64,000 nucleotides of DNA from Nostoc sp. JL33 (GCF_017114985.1 NZ_JABXKP010000009.1:33744-97743), one strand, 5' to 3'; shown: positions 44,908 through 57,194, counted from the first letter of the stretch. Notes: generated by a model from the letters alone, not told the origin. Program-made: numbers and translations.

Positions 44908-46410
44908 CTAACTAAATTTATACTTGCCTATGATAAGAAGGATCGCTTGATGTCCTTGAAGTGTAGTTATTCCCATACTCTGAAAACCAGCTTTGGAAAA
45001 TGCCCTAACAGACGCCTGATTAGTTGGTTTTATGTAGGCATTAATTATATTAATATCGGAATCATAAAATATTTGTTTACAAGCTAATTTAATCAAGCTG
45101 CTTCCATAATCCTGATTACGAAACTTTGCGTCAATACTCATGGAAACAGTAGCTTCATGATTTTCTATGTCATATCGAATCTGTCCAATAGGTATATCAT
45201 TCTTATTAATGGCAATGTAAAAGATACAATTAGGGTTAATAAATTTAGATTTAAACCATTGAACATGATGTTCCCAGAGTATAGACTTTGAGGAAAAAGA
45301 AACCGCACGTACTTCTGGAGCGTTTGACCATTCCCATAGCAACCGACAATCATCTTGCTGCACCGAGCGCAATTGAAAAAAGTTATCTTTTAGATAGCTC
45401 AAGACTCGACTGCTTCCTTGACCATCCACTAATTCTTGGCTATATGTAGTCATTTTTTCCCGCATTCCAACAGTTATCAGTAATTGCGCTACTCTTGATG
45501 CTATTTGAACAGCAGAAACATTCTTATGCCATCCCAAATTTACAACTACTCCCATTGCCTCTAGTTCTTCGGCAATCGCCCGTTGATTTTCAGCTAAAAT
45601 CATCACTAGACTAGGCAAACCCATAAAAGCCAGTTCCCAACAAGTGCTACCACCAGCTATCACTGCCACATCAGCCCAAGCCATGAGAGCGGGCATATTC
45701 ATTACATTTCTTTCCAAACGGATAGGAAACTGCAAATTTTGACTAGCCGATCGCAGCTGCTCATAATGCGGATTACTTCCTCCAACTACAACAACTGCTT
45801 CTAGCCCTTCTACTTCTACTTGTTGCAATCCTTCAATCACCTTGAGAGTGACATTATCGGGATCTGCACCACCTAGTGTAACTAGTAACTTCTTTGCAAT
45901 TAGACGGAGCGATCGTTGCCATCCCCGCCACTGCCAAAATTCCCGTCGCAAAAGGCTATAGCTCGTACCAAGCAACAGTTGGGTATATGGCTGTCGATTT
46001 CTATACAATCCCTTATGGGCATGAATATTTTGATTTAAAACAATGTCTGCATGGTACTGTTTTGCGTGTCCATAATCATCAATGAATAAAAGTTGTAGCT
46101 CAAATTCCTTGATGATTTCTTGATACTTAGCACCGAAATGGTAGCCATCTACCACAACCCAACTGGCATCAAACTGGCGTGCTAGTTTCGCTGTTTCTTC
46201 AGCATCTTCAGCACTTCCAATCTGAACTGATAAATGTCTAACTTCCATTCGTTCTGACTTTAACCGAGTTTTCAAATCTGGGGCTTCCGTCGCCATCACA
46301 AAAATTGCCTGACCACCTGCATCTTGCCAAGCCTGCGCTAAAGCTAGACAACGCATTACATGGCCTGTACCTATTTGTATTGATGCATCTACTCGGATAA
46401 ATAGCTTCAT
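44908..46410 (-). CDS. pseG: PseG-PseH fusion: UDP-sugar hydrolase plus N-acetyltransferase
   Basis: This 500-residue protein joins two steps. Residues 1 to about 340 are PseG, a GT-B-fold hydrolase that removes UDP from UDP-2,4-diacetamido-altrose; the catalytic His is in RVDASIQIGTGHVMRCLALA, and later VVDGYHFGAKYQ, LLVTLGGADPDNVTLKV and AVIAGGSTCWELAFMGLPSL fit. Residues about 345-500 are a GNAT domain of the PseH type (PIGQIRYDIENHEATVSMSI, RNQDYGSSLIKLACKQIF, ASVRAFSKAGFQSMG), which would N4-acetylate the PseC product. Fusion puts sequential enzymes together. Confidence 0.9.
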   Translation of the reverse strand: MKLFIRVDASIQIGTGHVMRCLALAQAWQDAGGQAIFVMATEAPDLKTRLKSERMEVRHLSVQIGSAEDAEETAKLARQFDASWVVVDGYHFGAKYQEIIKEFELQLLFIDDYGHAKQYHADIVLNQNIHAHKGLYRNRQPYTQLLLGTSYSLLRREFWQWRGWQRSLRLIAKKLLVTLGGADPDNVTLKVIEGLQQVEVEGLEAVVVVGGSNPHYEQLRSASQNLQFPIRLERNVMNMPALMAWADVAVIAGGSTCWELAFMGLPSLVMILAENQRAIAEELEAMGVVVNLGWHKNVSAVQIASRVAQLLITVGMREKMTTYSQELVDGQGSSRVLSYLKDNFFQLRSVQQDDCRLLWEWSNAPEVRAVSFSSKSILWEHHVQWFKSKFINPNCIFYIAINKNDIPIGQIRYDIENHEATVSMSIDAKFRNQDYGSSLIKLACKQIFYDSDINIINAYIKPTNQASVRAFSKAGFQSMGITTLQGHQAILLIIGKYKFS

Positions 46411-46427
46411 TTTTGATAAATGCTTAA

Positions 46428-47155
46428 TTATGCAGCATATTTCTTTTGTTCTACGTGTGCATTAATTAGTGACCAATCAGGATACTGTCTAAGTAAATGT
46501 AAACAATCCTCCAAGGTAAATTTTGGAATTTGAGGATAAAGTGCTTCAAGAATTCTTTTGATAAGTTCAAAATCATCTGCTGTGTCCACTGTCCAACGAT
46601 GTGAACTTTGATTTTCTGAATAAAATATCTGAGCTAATCTATAACGTTCAGGATGCATATAAATAAACGGAGTAACATGCTCCCGCTCAGGTTGTGCTGT
46701 TGCTTCTACAAATGCCTGATGTAACGCTATGAATGAAAAAACCTCAGTATCCATTCCCCTTGGGTAACTTCTCTCTAAACAGTTAGAAACATAATCATAT
46801 CTATGCTCAAGATAAAATTGAATTACTTTATCAATTACTTGTGGATCAATAAGCGGACAATCGGAAGTGACACGAAGTACTACATCTGCATGATGCTCTT
46901 TAGCCGCACCATGATATCTGGCTAGCACATCGTCTTCTAAACCTGTAAAATATGGCACTGAAAGGCGATTGCAAAGTTCAATGATTGGCAAATCTGTACT
47001 ATTAATTGTAGTAGCAATTACAATTTCATCAGCCAAGTTTACTCGTTTTAGCCTCTCAATCTGGTATTCTAACAAAGGCTTATCCAATACCTTTTTAAGT
47101 ACTTTTCCACAAAGGCGAGTTGAAGTCATTCTTGCCTGAACAATAATTACAGTTT

Positions 47156-47159
<4 letters not shown>
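46428..47159 (-). CDS. SpsF-type cytidylyltransferase, probable CMP-pseudaminate synthetase role
   Basis: The 243-residue protein has VIIVQARMTSTRLCGKVLKK (nucleotide loop) and LRVTSDCPLIDPQVIDK (metal site). It starts inside the pseC stop (4-base overlap) and precedes pseGH, the position of PseF in pse operons. Canonical PseF is NeuA-like, so this SpsF-type enzyme would be a non-homologous or distant stand-in. Its role is inferred from position. Confidence 0.8.
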
Positions 47160-49353
<2,194 letters not shown>

Positions 49354-49366
49354 TTAAATGAAATTG

Positions 49367-49792
49367 TTACTTAGATTGGGACTGGTTATTTGTGCTGCGA
49401 TCGCTCTTTCCTTCTTGCTTCTTAATCTGCTCTAATACAACTTTGTAATCTTGCCGCTCAGGGTGCAACTTCACCAGCTTCTCCAAAGGTTCCATTGCAC
49501 CCTTAGTATCTTTCAATTGCAACCGCAGCACAGACAGTTTCTCTAAAGCAAGTTGGTTTTCTGGTTCCCGTTGTAAAACCAGCTCGTAACCCCGCGCCTG
49601 TTGCTGTAAAACTGACTCAGCAGAAGCAGACGCATTTGCTGGCTTAGGTTGACTAGCCTGTTGTATTGCCGGAATTACAGCAAACACCGTAGAACCAAAA
49701 AACAAGAACATCGACACTATGGTTACAATCTTTTGTCGCCTCTGAATCTGCTTTTTGCGGGAAATTAGGTATTCTGCCTCCGAACTAGCCAT
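49367..49792 (-). CDS. Small membrane-anchored TPR-like protein
   Basis: The 141-residue protein has a short basic N-terminus ([11 protein letters not shown]), one membrane helix ([20 protein letters not shown], about 23-42) and a TPR-like soluble part ([20 protein letters not shown]) with a polar tail. It lies 58 bp upstream of the pseB frame (84 bp from the preferred start) on the same strand and may be co-transcribed. Function unknown. Confidence 0.8.
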   Translation of the reverse strand: MASSEAEYLISRKKQIQRRQKIVTIVSMFLFFGSTVFAVIPAIQQASQPKPANASASAESVLQQQARGYELVLQREPENQLALEKLSVLRLQLKDTKGAMEPLEKLVKLHPERQDYKVVLEQIKKQEGKSDRSTNNQSQSK

Positions 49793-50721
49793 GCCTCACA
49801 TACTTGCTGCGGTAAATACTTAGGTATCAGCAAGCCTCCTGTTATGAGGATGCCCATCTGCTCAACAGAAACTAACATCTTCGCTAAAAATTTTTTACAC
49901 AAACTTCAAATGCTGACTCTGAAGACCAGAGAACTTTATGGTAAGCCCATGCTGTACCGACAATTTTGCCACGCGTAGTTTACCGCCGTAGGCATCGCCC
50001 CTATGCTTCAAAGCAAAACCTTCTCCTACCCCTAGACAGAGCCAACCCTCCAAGTCTTATTCGCTGGGCAAAACATTAAAATTATATAAAGATTTGCAAT
50101 TAATTTGCCTAATGCCAAATGTTTGCGATATTCTAAATAACGTTTAAAGAAAAAGAAACAGTAGACGTTTCTACTCAATTGCAAATTTCCCTGTCAGTCA
50201 AAAACTTTCAAACTAGCCCGTGTTTTATGGGTTCTTCAACAAGTAAACATCTTTTTCGTGATTAAAACAAATAGAATTTTCCCAGTCGTCCTCATTAGTG
50301 CAACTTCCCAGAGGAATAATTATTCTGCTCGGCGTTCACAATAGATATCTTGCAAAAGGTACTGTTGCACTCTTGTGTAGAAAGGTTAAAGGTTAAGAGG
50401 AAAAAGAAAACGGGGAAAGGTTAAAGGGAAAAGGGGAAACATAAGTATCCCTTACCCCTTCATCCCTTAACCCTTCCCCCTGAACCTTTGCTTGGCTTCT
50501 GCAAAAAGTTTAAGGAGTGCTTGGTGGAATTGAAGTTTTGTGGTGGTAATTACCGTACAAAACCGAATTTACCAGTAACTTAGTAGAGTTTGTTATGGTA
50601 TAGTTAAAAAGTTAAGACTAGCTTTACCGAATTACACCACTCTACGTCCTGGCAACAATTGCAGAATGGGAAGCAGTTTTAATTAAGTATTTACAAACAA
50701 AATCTGAATTCAATCGAGGTT
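49793..50721. other. 0.93-kb intergenic region
   Basis: A divergent region between the glycan genes and DUF4327, so it should hold promoters for both. A purine-rich stretch at 50385-50440 faces a pyrimidine-rich partner at 50448-50490 (imperfect inverted repeat). Two dispersed-repeat fragments occur near 49970-50040 (…CCGTAGGCATCGCCCCTATG…). No gene or RNA was recognised. Confidence 0.6.
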
Positions 50722-50940
50722 ATGACTCAGAAAGTGATTCACCCAATGGTGAAATTGCAACGCAACGTGCAATCACTCATAGAATCGAACATTATCAAGC
50801 CAAGCGATAGCATCTGGAAAATCGCTTTGCTCTACGGTAATGAGTGGCAGCACTGGAAACAGGAACTGCTCGACTTTGGCTTTAGTATGCAAGACCCAGT
50901 TAGCGAACTGCTAGCTGTAGAAACTTGGGATGAGGAGTAG
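50722..50940 (+). CDS. DUF4327 family protein
   Basis: This 72-residue protein matches the cyanobacterial DUF4327 family: HPMVKLQRNVQSLIESN, then PSDSIWKIALLYGNEWQHWK and DPVSELLAVETWDEE. Function is unknown in the family. A GAGG ribosome site precedes the ATG. Four CATAGGG heptamers follow directly (50950-50977). Confidence 0.88.
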   Translation: MTQKVIHPMVKLQRNVQSLIESNIIKPSDSIWKIALLYGNEWQHWKQELLDFGFSMQDPVSELLAVETWDEE

Positions 50941-50949
50941 AGAATAGTG

Positions 50950-50977
50950 CATAGGGCATAGGGCATAGGGCATAGGG
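50950..50977. repeat. Heptamer repeat CATAGGG x4 (STRR type)
   Basis: Four exact heptamers directly after the DUF4327 gene. Heptanucleotide arrays are a known cyanobacterial repeat class. Confidence 0.9.
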
Positions 50978-51026
50978 ATTTTTAATATTCACTACTCCCC
51001 ATTCCCCACTGCCTACTCCCCACTCT

Positions 51027-52310
51027 CTAAACTTTGCAAGCAGCTAAAGCCGCAGCTAATTCCTTTCCAGTTTGATAGCGATCGCGTGGCAATGGTTCTG
51101 TAACGCGGTCAATCACATCTCTTAATTGGGAACTAATGGTGGGAACTTTTGCCACATCAAACCTGAAATTTCGCCCTCGTTGGCGGTAATACTTGAACGG
51201 GTTTTCCCCTGTGAGCAGAAAAATCAACGTTGGCCCAATTGCATACAAATCAGATTGAGTCAAAGGTTGTCCTCGTTCTTGTTCAGGAGCGCAGTAACCT
51301 TCTGCACCAATTCGAGTACCGGGCGCTGTGCCAATTTCCTTAACTGCGCCAAAATCCAGCACCACAATGCAATTTACTGAACTTCGCACCATTAAATTGG
51401 CGGGTTTAATATCGCGGTGAATCAGTGGAGGGCTTTGGCTATGAATATAGTCTAAGATATCGCAGGTTTGGATCATCCAAGCGATCGCTTGGCTTGGTGT
51501 CACTGGGCCAGTAGTATAGACACGTTTCTCTAAATCTTGTCCGTGGATTAGTTCCATTGCCAAGTATTTTTTTCCGCCTTCTACAAAGAAATCATAATAC
51601 TTGGGAATTCCAGGATGGTTAAGGGATTTGAGAGTATACGCCTCCCGCTCAAATAACTCTTGAGCTTTGGCAATTTTCACCATATCAGCATTCATTTGCT
51701 TCAACACCAGCAGTTGTGGCATACCCGCAATCAGACCAGCCGCATCCCAAGCGAGATAAGTAGTACCCATACCTCCTTGTCCAAGAGTTCGCAACACCTG
51801 ATAATGGCGAATCCTCTGCTGGACTGAGATCGGTTGACCACAGTGGATACAGAATAAATTATTCGGTGAGTTACCTTCGTGCGTGCAAGCGTAAGATGAA
51901 TTTGCCGGATTTTTTGCTGAGTAAAGCGTCTCGGCGGCGTTTTCTTCTGTGCCTTGCATTGGTTGCGATCGCAAACCAGTTTCTAATATTGTCGCTTCCT
52001 GAATTTGGAATTGCAGTATTGGGCCTCCCTGTGCCAGTTGCAAGAGGGAATTATCTGGTAACGGACTCTGAATCACAAGGATACCGTTAAGGAAAGTCCC
52101 ATTTGTACCCTTACTAATCAGCTGCCAAGCACCGCCATTGCTAGCGTCACCGACTTGTCTAAGTTCTAGATGATGCCGGGAAACCAAACTATCAGTTAAA
52201 ACAACGTGATTATCTGCCGCTCGACCAATCCGAATTATGGAGGAGTTCTCAAAGCACCACTGCTGGAGGGGCGTTTTCTGTTGCGGTTCTAGCAGGGTCA
52301 GACTAACCAC
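51027..52310 (-). CDS. FHA-domain Ser/Thr protein kinase
   Basis: The 427-residue protein has an N-terminal FHA domain (IIRIGRAADNHVVLTDSLVS, RHHLELR, NGTFLNG) that binds phosphothreonine. A zinc-ribbon-like segment follows (CTHEGNSPNNLFCIHCGQPI), then a Hanks kinase domain (about 168-425) with LGQGGMGTTY, LVLKQM, LIHRDIKPANL, VLDFGAVKE and AEGYCAPEQ. All catalytic residues are present. A PP2C phosphatase gene lies about 130 bp upstream on the same strand, so they form a reversible phosphorylation pair. Confidence 0.94.
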   Translation of the reverse strand: MVSLTLLEPQQKTPLQQWCFENSSIIRIGRAADNHVVLTDSLVSRHHLELRQVGDASNGGAWQLISKGTNGTFLNGILVIQSPLPDNSLLQLAQGGPILQFQIQEATILETGLRSQPMQGTEENAAETLYSAKNPANSSYACTHEGNSPNNLFCIHCGQPISVQQRIRHYQVLRTLGQGGMGTTYLAWDAAGLIAGMPQLLVLKQMNADMVKIAKAQELFEREAYTLKSLNHPGIPKYYDFFVEGGKKYLAMELIHGQDLEKRVYTTGPVTPSQAIAWMIQTCDILDYIHSQSPPLIHRDIKPANLMVRSSVNCIVVLDFGAVKEIGTAPGTRIGAEGYCAPEQERGQPLTQSDLYAIGPTLIFLLTGENPFKYYRQRGRNFRFDVAKVPTISSQLRDVIDRVTEPLPRDRYQTGKELAAALAACKV

Positions 52311-52343
52311 AATACAACCTACAAAGAGTAAGAGGAACAGGGA

Positions 52344-52392
52344 AGGGAGTGGGGAGTGGGGAGTGGGGAGTGGGGAGTTAGGAGTTAGGAGT
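52344..52392. repeat. Heptamer array GGGGAGT x5 then TAGGAGT x2
   Basis: STRR-type heptanucleotides between the phosphatase and kinase genes. The unit changes from GGGGAGT to TAGGAGT in the middle, a nice example of unit drift. The same GGGGAGT and TAGGAGT words recur in 57310-57475. Confidence 0.9.
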
Positions 52393-52438
52393 TATTTTTC
52401 CCGATGCCCGATGCCCGATGACCCATTCTCATTTATTT

Positions 52439-54442
52439 TCAACTTTCCAAATTTGGGCGTACTTTTGCCCGAATAAGTATACCAGTAATGTTGTCGTGAC
52501 CATTGTGTTGGTTCGCCAAATCAATTAAGTCTGTAACACCCCGTTCTAAGTTAACGCCAGAACTAAGTAAGGGTTCTAAGTGAGTCTGCCAATGGGTTTC
52601 TAGTAAATCATTATCTGATAGACCGTCCGATGCTAACAGCAGAAGAGTATCTTCATTGATCTCGAAAAAGCTTACATCGGGATTAATTGAGTTTTGATCA
52701 CGAGGCCCCAAGGCTTGGGTGAGTTGGTAGGCATCCGGGCGGGCGTAAGCTATGCTTGCTTCCACTCCGCGCGTAATTTCTCGTTGCCCAACTTCGTGAT
52801 CTACTGTGACTTGTTCTAGTCCCCGCTTGCGCGTCAAGCGATAGAGACGGCTATCTCCCACATGAGCAACTGCTGCTTGAGTATCTTGAATTAAGAGCAT
52901 TACCAGAGTTGTACCCATGCGCCCCACTCCAGAACGGGCATCTTGTTGATTGAACTCGTAAATCGCCTCATTAGCTAAATACACTGCCTCACGAATGCTA
53001 TCTTCTGTTGGCAGTTGGTTGGCAATCCAGTGTTCTTGAAAGTATTGCCGTAGGGTGTTGACTGCTAAGTTACTGGCTATCTCCCCGCCAGCGTGTCCAC
53101 CCATACCATCACAGAGAATATACAAACCATGCCCTTGCAGAACTCGACTTTTGGGCAACTCCAGTTTGTGAATTTTGGTTTCAATGCCAAAGTAGTCTTC
53201 GTTATGATGACGTTGACGCCCTACATCTGTGCATCCTGCATCTTCCAAGCTACTTAACTGCATCGCCAGCACAACAGTTGGCATATCATCCGTTTTGCTA
53301 ATGATATCTTCTGGCTCATCTGATTCCGGGATAGTAGGCACAGTAGTATTCTCCTTTATTGGGGGCAAAGTTGCGCTTCCTAGTGCTTCTATCTCAACAG
53401 AGATTTCCTCCAAACGCGATCGCAACTGTGCGATCGTCTGAATCTTACCTACATCCAAATCCCCCAACATCTGGACTACAGAGCCAAATTGAGTGCGTTG
53501 AGACTGCCTAAATAGCGCTTGCCAAACCCGCCCCAAAGCTTGGATAGTTAACGGTTCCTCTGGAATAGCAGAAGATGTTTGAACTTGAGCATCTTCTGAC
53601 GACTCGACGCTGGGCTGAGAATTCGATGATTCCACATACAACCTTTGTAGCGCCAGCGTTTGGTCTTCATCCAATCGCAAATTCGACAAATCTAAAAGGC
53701 TTTGACGACAATTTACTGGTTCCAATACTGCCCAAAGTTGGGCCATTTGATAACACCAGTGTAAAATTTTTAACGAACTCGTTGTCTCTTCTTGCCACAC
53801 GTCGAGTAAATGCTGCCAATGCGAGCGGTCTTCGATTATTACTACCTGCATATTACCCTGCTGCCATGCATCGTGAATCGGCGGTATCTCCCGATGACCT
53901 TGGGATTGTAAGGCAATATAAGGTTTAGCAAGGGGAGGAATTCCACTTGCTTCCACTGATGGCGTTACTAAATCTGATTGCTGACTTGCTAGTATTGCCG
54001 CAATGGGTGATATTTGATACGGCTGGCAGTCTAGAACTCTCCCACCTACATCAGTAATGGTGGCAGTTTCCGTTTGGGCAGGTAGCGTATCTAACAATTG
54101 ATAGCGCTCTTGGGAGTCTAAATAGGAGCCTAATGCAATCTGAGAATTAGGGGATAAAGGAGATGAAAAGGATATTGCTTCCTCATCTTTCTGTACTCCC
54201 ACATCTGGCTTATCTCCTTCATTCCCCTCTACTCTCAAAGCTTCCCCAGTCGTTTCCTGAGCAATAATTGCCCAAAACACTGTTCCACATTCCGTGCCAC
54301 AGTTATGACAACGTAGTGCATTCACAGGTACATCATCGGTACTGCATTCAGGACAGACCTTGTGGGTCAGGGACGTGCCACAGTTTTGACAGAATTTGTT
54401 GCTATTGGGGTTTTCAAATTTACACTGAGGGCAAATCAGCAT
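52439..54442 (-). CDS. PP2C-type protein phosphatase with double zinc-ribbon start
   Basis: The 667-residue protein opens with CPQCKFENPNSNKFCQNCG and CPECSTDDVPVNALRCHNCG, two zinc ribbons. A linker of about 300 residues of unclear fold follows. The PP2C domain occupies about 405-660: DVGRQRHHNEDYFG, LYILCDGMGGHAGGEIASNL, GRMGTTLVMLLI, AAVAHVGDSRLYRLTRKRG, LLLLASDGLSDND and GHDNITGILI. The metal-binding aspartates are present. It most likely reverses the neighbouring FHA-kinase or related STPK signalling. Confidence 0.93.
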   Translation of the reverse strand: MLICPQCKFENPNSNKFCQNCGTSLTHKVCPECSTDDVPVNALRCHNCGTECGTVFWAIIAQETTGEALRVEGNEGDKPDVGVQKDEEAISFSSPLSPNSQIALGSYLDSQERYQLLDTLPAQTETATITDVGGRVLDCQPYQISPIAAILASQQSDLVTPSVEASGIPPLAKPYIALQSQGHREIPPIHDAWQQGNMQVVIIEDRSHWQHLLDVWQEETTSSLKILHWCYQMAQLWAVLEPVNCRQSLLDLSNLRLDEDQTLALQRLYVESSNSQPSVESSEDAQVQTSSAIPEEPLTIQALGRVWQALFRQSQRTQFGSVVQMLGDLDVGKIQTIAQLRSRLEEISVEIEALGSATLPPIKENTTVPTIPESDEPEDIISKTDDMPTVVLAMQLSSLEDAGCTDVGRQRHHNEDYFGIETKIHKLELPKSRVLQGHGLYILCDGMGGHAGGEIASNLAVNTLRQYFQEHWIANQLPTEDSIREAVYLANEAIYEFNQQDARSGVGRMGTTLVMLLIQDTQAAVAHVGDSRLYRLTRKRGLEQVTVDHEVGQREITRGVEASIAYARPDAYQLTQALGPRDQNSINPDVSFFEINEDTLLLLASDGLSDNDLLETHWQTHLEPLLSSGVNLERGVTDLIDLANQHNGHDNITGILIRAKVRPNLES

Positions 54443-55145
54443 AGTGGAAGTTCCTTAATTCCCGTTCCAAGGTGCTTCTAGCTACTAAGATCCAAGGTGC
54501 CACAATTGGCTGTCCCTGACTACAGTAGACCTACAAGAGATTGTAGTTTATCAATTAAATTTGGTGGCAGTATTAATTGTGACGCATATTAGAGCAATAT
54601 TTAATATATTGGCAGCCAATTCCTTATAAATGGCATGGGGCAGACTTTCAAACTGGACTGCAAAACCTGCTACTTTAGCGATGCCTGCGGTTTTTGCTAG
54701 CCAACGCATTCATCAAATCAATATCAAAACCTTCCAAGTTCCCGCTAGCCTTTGGATTTCAAAAGGGACATCTTATCCTAGAGATGCGTTTCTTTAGTGG
54801 CTTGGGTGCATCTACCTTTTCGCCTGTACTGAGTGTGGCAAAGGTCGTAATACCCAAATCCACGCCAACCGCATTATCCTTTTTTGGCAAGACAGAGGGT
54901 TGAAACTCATTTCTTTGGTCAATATTCACGATAGTTGTCATGATGTTATAAAAAAGAATACATTCGTCAGGAGCCAGAATCCACCATGAATTCGGGGCGG
55001 CTAAGGAAAGTTTAAGACCCCAAAGATTGAAAAGTGACGCTCATTCCTTGCTAACGCTAATAGATCAGACGCTTGCTTTGATCTGACTTTTAGCTAATTG
55101 CTTTCTTGTGTGTTCTGTATTCTGACTCCCAATTTTGTACTACTT
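54443..55145. other. Intergenic region with tnpB debris
   Basis: Contains the TnpB remnant at 54700-54941 (separate entry). The remaining sequence has no gene; the piece at 54590-54660 reads like further TnpB-related debris but with no clean frame. The aminotransferase promoter should lie in 54950-55140. Confidence 0.6.
54700..54941 (-). pseudogene. TnpB fragment
   Basis: From MTTIVNIDQRNEFQPS the frame runs into the RuvC-I segment NAVGVDLGITTFATLSTGEK and VDAPKPLKKRI, then ends at 54759. Downstream debris continues to about 54700. The N-terminal third and the catalytic Glu/Asp parts are missing. It is a different TnpB subfamily from the intact one at 27202. Confidence 0.75.
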
Positions 55146-56348
55146 ATGGCTACCAGCACTTCTGCTTACCGAATTAGTGATTTATTCGCCGAAAGAGCTA
55201 GAAACCTCGCACCACCAACCTATGGTACAGAGTTAACCAAAATCGTCAGTGTTAGCTTTACCTACGGTCTGGCTGACCCAATTCTCTTTCCCCATACTGA
55301 CTTGGCTGCTGCAAGTGCGGCTGTGCTGGCACAAGAGGCTCCGATCGCCCTCAATTACGGGCCACCTTCACATCAACTATATGAGCAAATTATTCTCCGC
55401 TTGCAAGCTAAAGGAATCGCTGCCGATCGCAATCGCCTGATCATTGGTTACGGTTCCTCTCAGATTCTCGGCTTGCTACCATTGGTGTTTGTCGAACCTG
55501 GTGACGTGGTAATCGTGGAAGGCCCAACCTTCTTGGGAGTAGTTAATAGATTTATCCACGCTGGCGCACACCTAATTACTATTCCTGTGGATGAGTTGGG
55601 GATGGATGTAGATGCGTTAGAAGTAACATTGAGCGACTTGAAGAAACAGGGTATTCGACCCCGGTTTATTTACACCATTCCCACCTTTCACAATCCCACA
55701 GGCGCTACTATGCCGTTATTTCGCCGCCAAAAGCTGGTAGCGTTAGCGGCTGAGTATGGCGTCCTAGTGGTGGAAGACGATGCTTACAGCGATTTGCGTT
55801 TCCAAGGGGAAGCTGTGCCACCCTTGGCAACCCTCGACAAGGAGGGGTGGGTATTATATGTGAGTACCTTCTCGAAAATTATTGCGCCTGGTATAAGGCT
55901 GGGCTGGGCTTGTGGCGATCCAGCGATTATTGAGCGGCTGGCAATGTTCAAAAGTGAGGGGCCTGTGGGGCCATTTATCAGCCATGTGGTGGCTCGCTAC
56001 TGTGCCTCAGGCAAACTAGATAATCACATTCAGCAGCTAATCGCCTGCTATAAGCATAAGTGTAATTTGTTGTTAGAAGCGATCGCTCACGAGTTTCCCA
56101 GTGATATAGTTGCTTTGCGACCAGGCGGGGGCTTCTTCGTTTGGTGTAAATTGCCGCCAGACATCAGCGCCAAAGCACTCCTAACCGAGGCCAGTGAACA
56201 CGGCGTCAATTTTCTGCCAGGGACTCGCTGCTACGCCAATGGACAGGGGGATGATGCCATCAGGTTAGCTTTTAGCTTTCAGCCAACACAGAAGATTGTT
56301 GAGGGAATCGCTACATTAGGAGCAGTGTTGTGCGGATGGCGACGATGA
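55146..56348 (+). CDS. Class I PLP-dependent aminotransferase (AAT_I, MocR/2-aminoadipate-like)
   Basis: About 400 residues from the ATG at 55146 (an upstream in-frame start would add 16 residues and is not favoured). It has ALNYGPPSHQLYEQIILRLQ, LIIGYGSSQILGLLPLVFVE, FIYTIPTFHNPTGATMPLFR, the Asp-Tyr pair VVEDDAYSDLRF and the Schiff-base lysine in VSTFSKIIAPGIRLGW. This matches the AlaX/LysN/2-aminoadipate group in fold type I. The amino-acid substrate is unknown. Stand-alone gene. Confidence 0.9.
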   Translation: MATSTSAYRISDLFAERARNLAPPTYGTELTKIVSVSFTYGLADPILFPHTDLAAASAAVLAQEAPIALNYGPPSHQLYEQIILRLQAKGIAADRNRLIIGYGSSQILGLLPLVFVEPGDVVIVEGPTFLGVVNRFIHAGAHLITIPVDELGMDVDALEVTLSDLKKQGIRPRFIYTIPTFHNPTGATMPLFRRQKLVALAAEYGVLVVEDDAYSDLRFQGEAVPPLATLDKEGWVLYVSTFSKIIAPGIRLGWACGDPAIIERLAMFKSEGPVGPFISHVVARYCASGKLDNHIQQLIACYKHKCNLLLEAIAHEFPSDIVALRPGGGFFVWCKLPPDISAKALLTEASEHGVNFLPGTRCYANGQGDDAIRLAFSFQPTQKIVEGIATLGAVLCGWRR

Positions 56349-56522
56349 TCGTACCAATTTTAGATTTTGGATTTTGGATAATGGAATTGAAGATAATGTC
56401 AAGTACCACCAAATCAAAGATTATGGCGTGGGGCTTCTGCTGCTTCAGCTAAAATCTAAAATTAAGTGATACCATTTTCGATCAATTTATTTATAGCGGT
56501 TATCGCTTGGATGCAATAGACG

Positions 56523-56551
56523 GTAGGGGCACAGCAATGCTGTGCCCCTAC
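56523..56551. repeat. Perfect palindrome (GTAGGGGCACAGCA family), second copy
   Basis: Two 14-base arms around a single A, perfect. Same family as 414-442. It lies in the 222-bp gap between two convergent genes and may terminate both. Confidence 0.8.
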
Positions 56552-56570
56552 AAATGGTTTGTAATAATCC

Positions 56571-57194
56571 TTAAAAAATTTGTTCTAAGCGTTGGAAATC
56601 GCGCTGCACTTCATACCAAAGACTTTTATTATGGGGGTCTGTTTTCAGAGCTTTTTTGAGATAAATTCTGCCTTTGAGCAGTTGGTTTTCCGAAATTAGC
56701 GCCCGTCCCCAAATTTGATAGGCGATCGCTAGCCATTGGCGGACTTCTGCATCTGCTGACAAACGATCTGCTAAAGCTTCCGCCAGGGCGATCGCTTGAG
56801 GAAATCGTCTTTCTTGCAAAAATCGCTGCAATTGCTCATAAGTCTTCCACTTCAGCCTCTCTTCTATTTCCAATAGATTAGGCGGCTTTGGTTTCGGTGG
56901 TTGTTGGCTTGTCACCGTTGTTACTGGTGTTTTCTGCCAATGCGTTGCTTTAGCGTCATCACGCCTCGATGTTGACACCTGACTTAAATGTGTGGCTGTT
57001 TCCTCTGGCAGTACTACCGTCAACAGGAGTTTGTAAGCCTCTGTTAAGGCAATAAACTTATCTTTGGCTTTGTTGTCATCTGGGTTGATATCGGGATGAT
57101 ATTGCTGCGCCAGTCGTCGATAAGACGCTTTGATCTCAGCAAAAGAGGCTCCCGACCTTAAACCCAATAAACGGTAGCAATCTCCAAGATCCAT
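56571..57194 (-). CDS. DnaJ-domain protein
   Basis: The 207-residue protein starts with a J domain (about 1-62): MDLGDCYRLLGLRSGASFAE, HPD in RRLAQQYHPDINPD and DKFIALTEAYKLLL. J domains stimulate DnaK ATPase. There is no Gly-rich or zinc-finger region. The C-terminal half (EERLKWKTYEQLQRFLQERR onward) is helical with a TPR-like end (GRIYLKKALKTDPHNKSLWY). It is likely a specialised DnaK partner. Confidence 0.88.
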   Translation of the reverse strand: MDLGDCYRLLGLRSGASFAEIKASYRRLAQQYHPDINPDDNKAKDKFIALTEAYKLLLTVVLPEETATHLSQVSTSRRDDAKATHWQKTPVTTVTSQQPPKPKPPNLLEIEERLKWKTYEQLQRFLQERRFPQAIALAEALADRLSADAEVRQWLAIAYQIWGRALISENQLLKGRIYLKKALKTDPHNKSLWYEVQRDFQRLEQIF

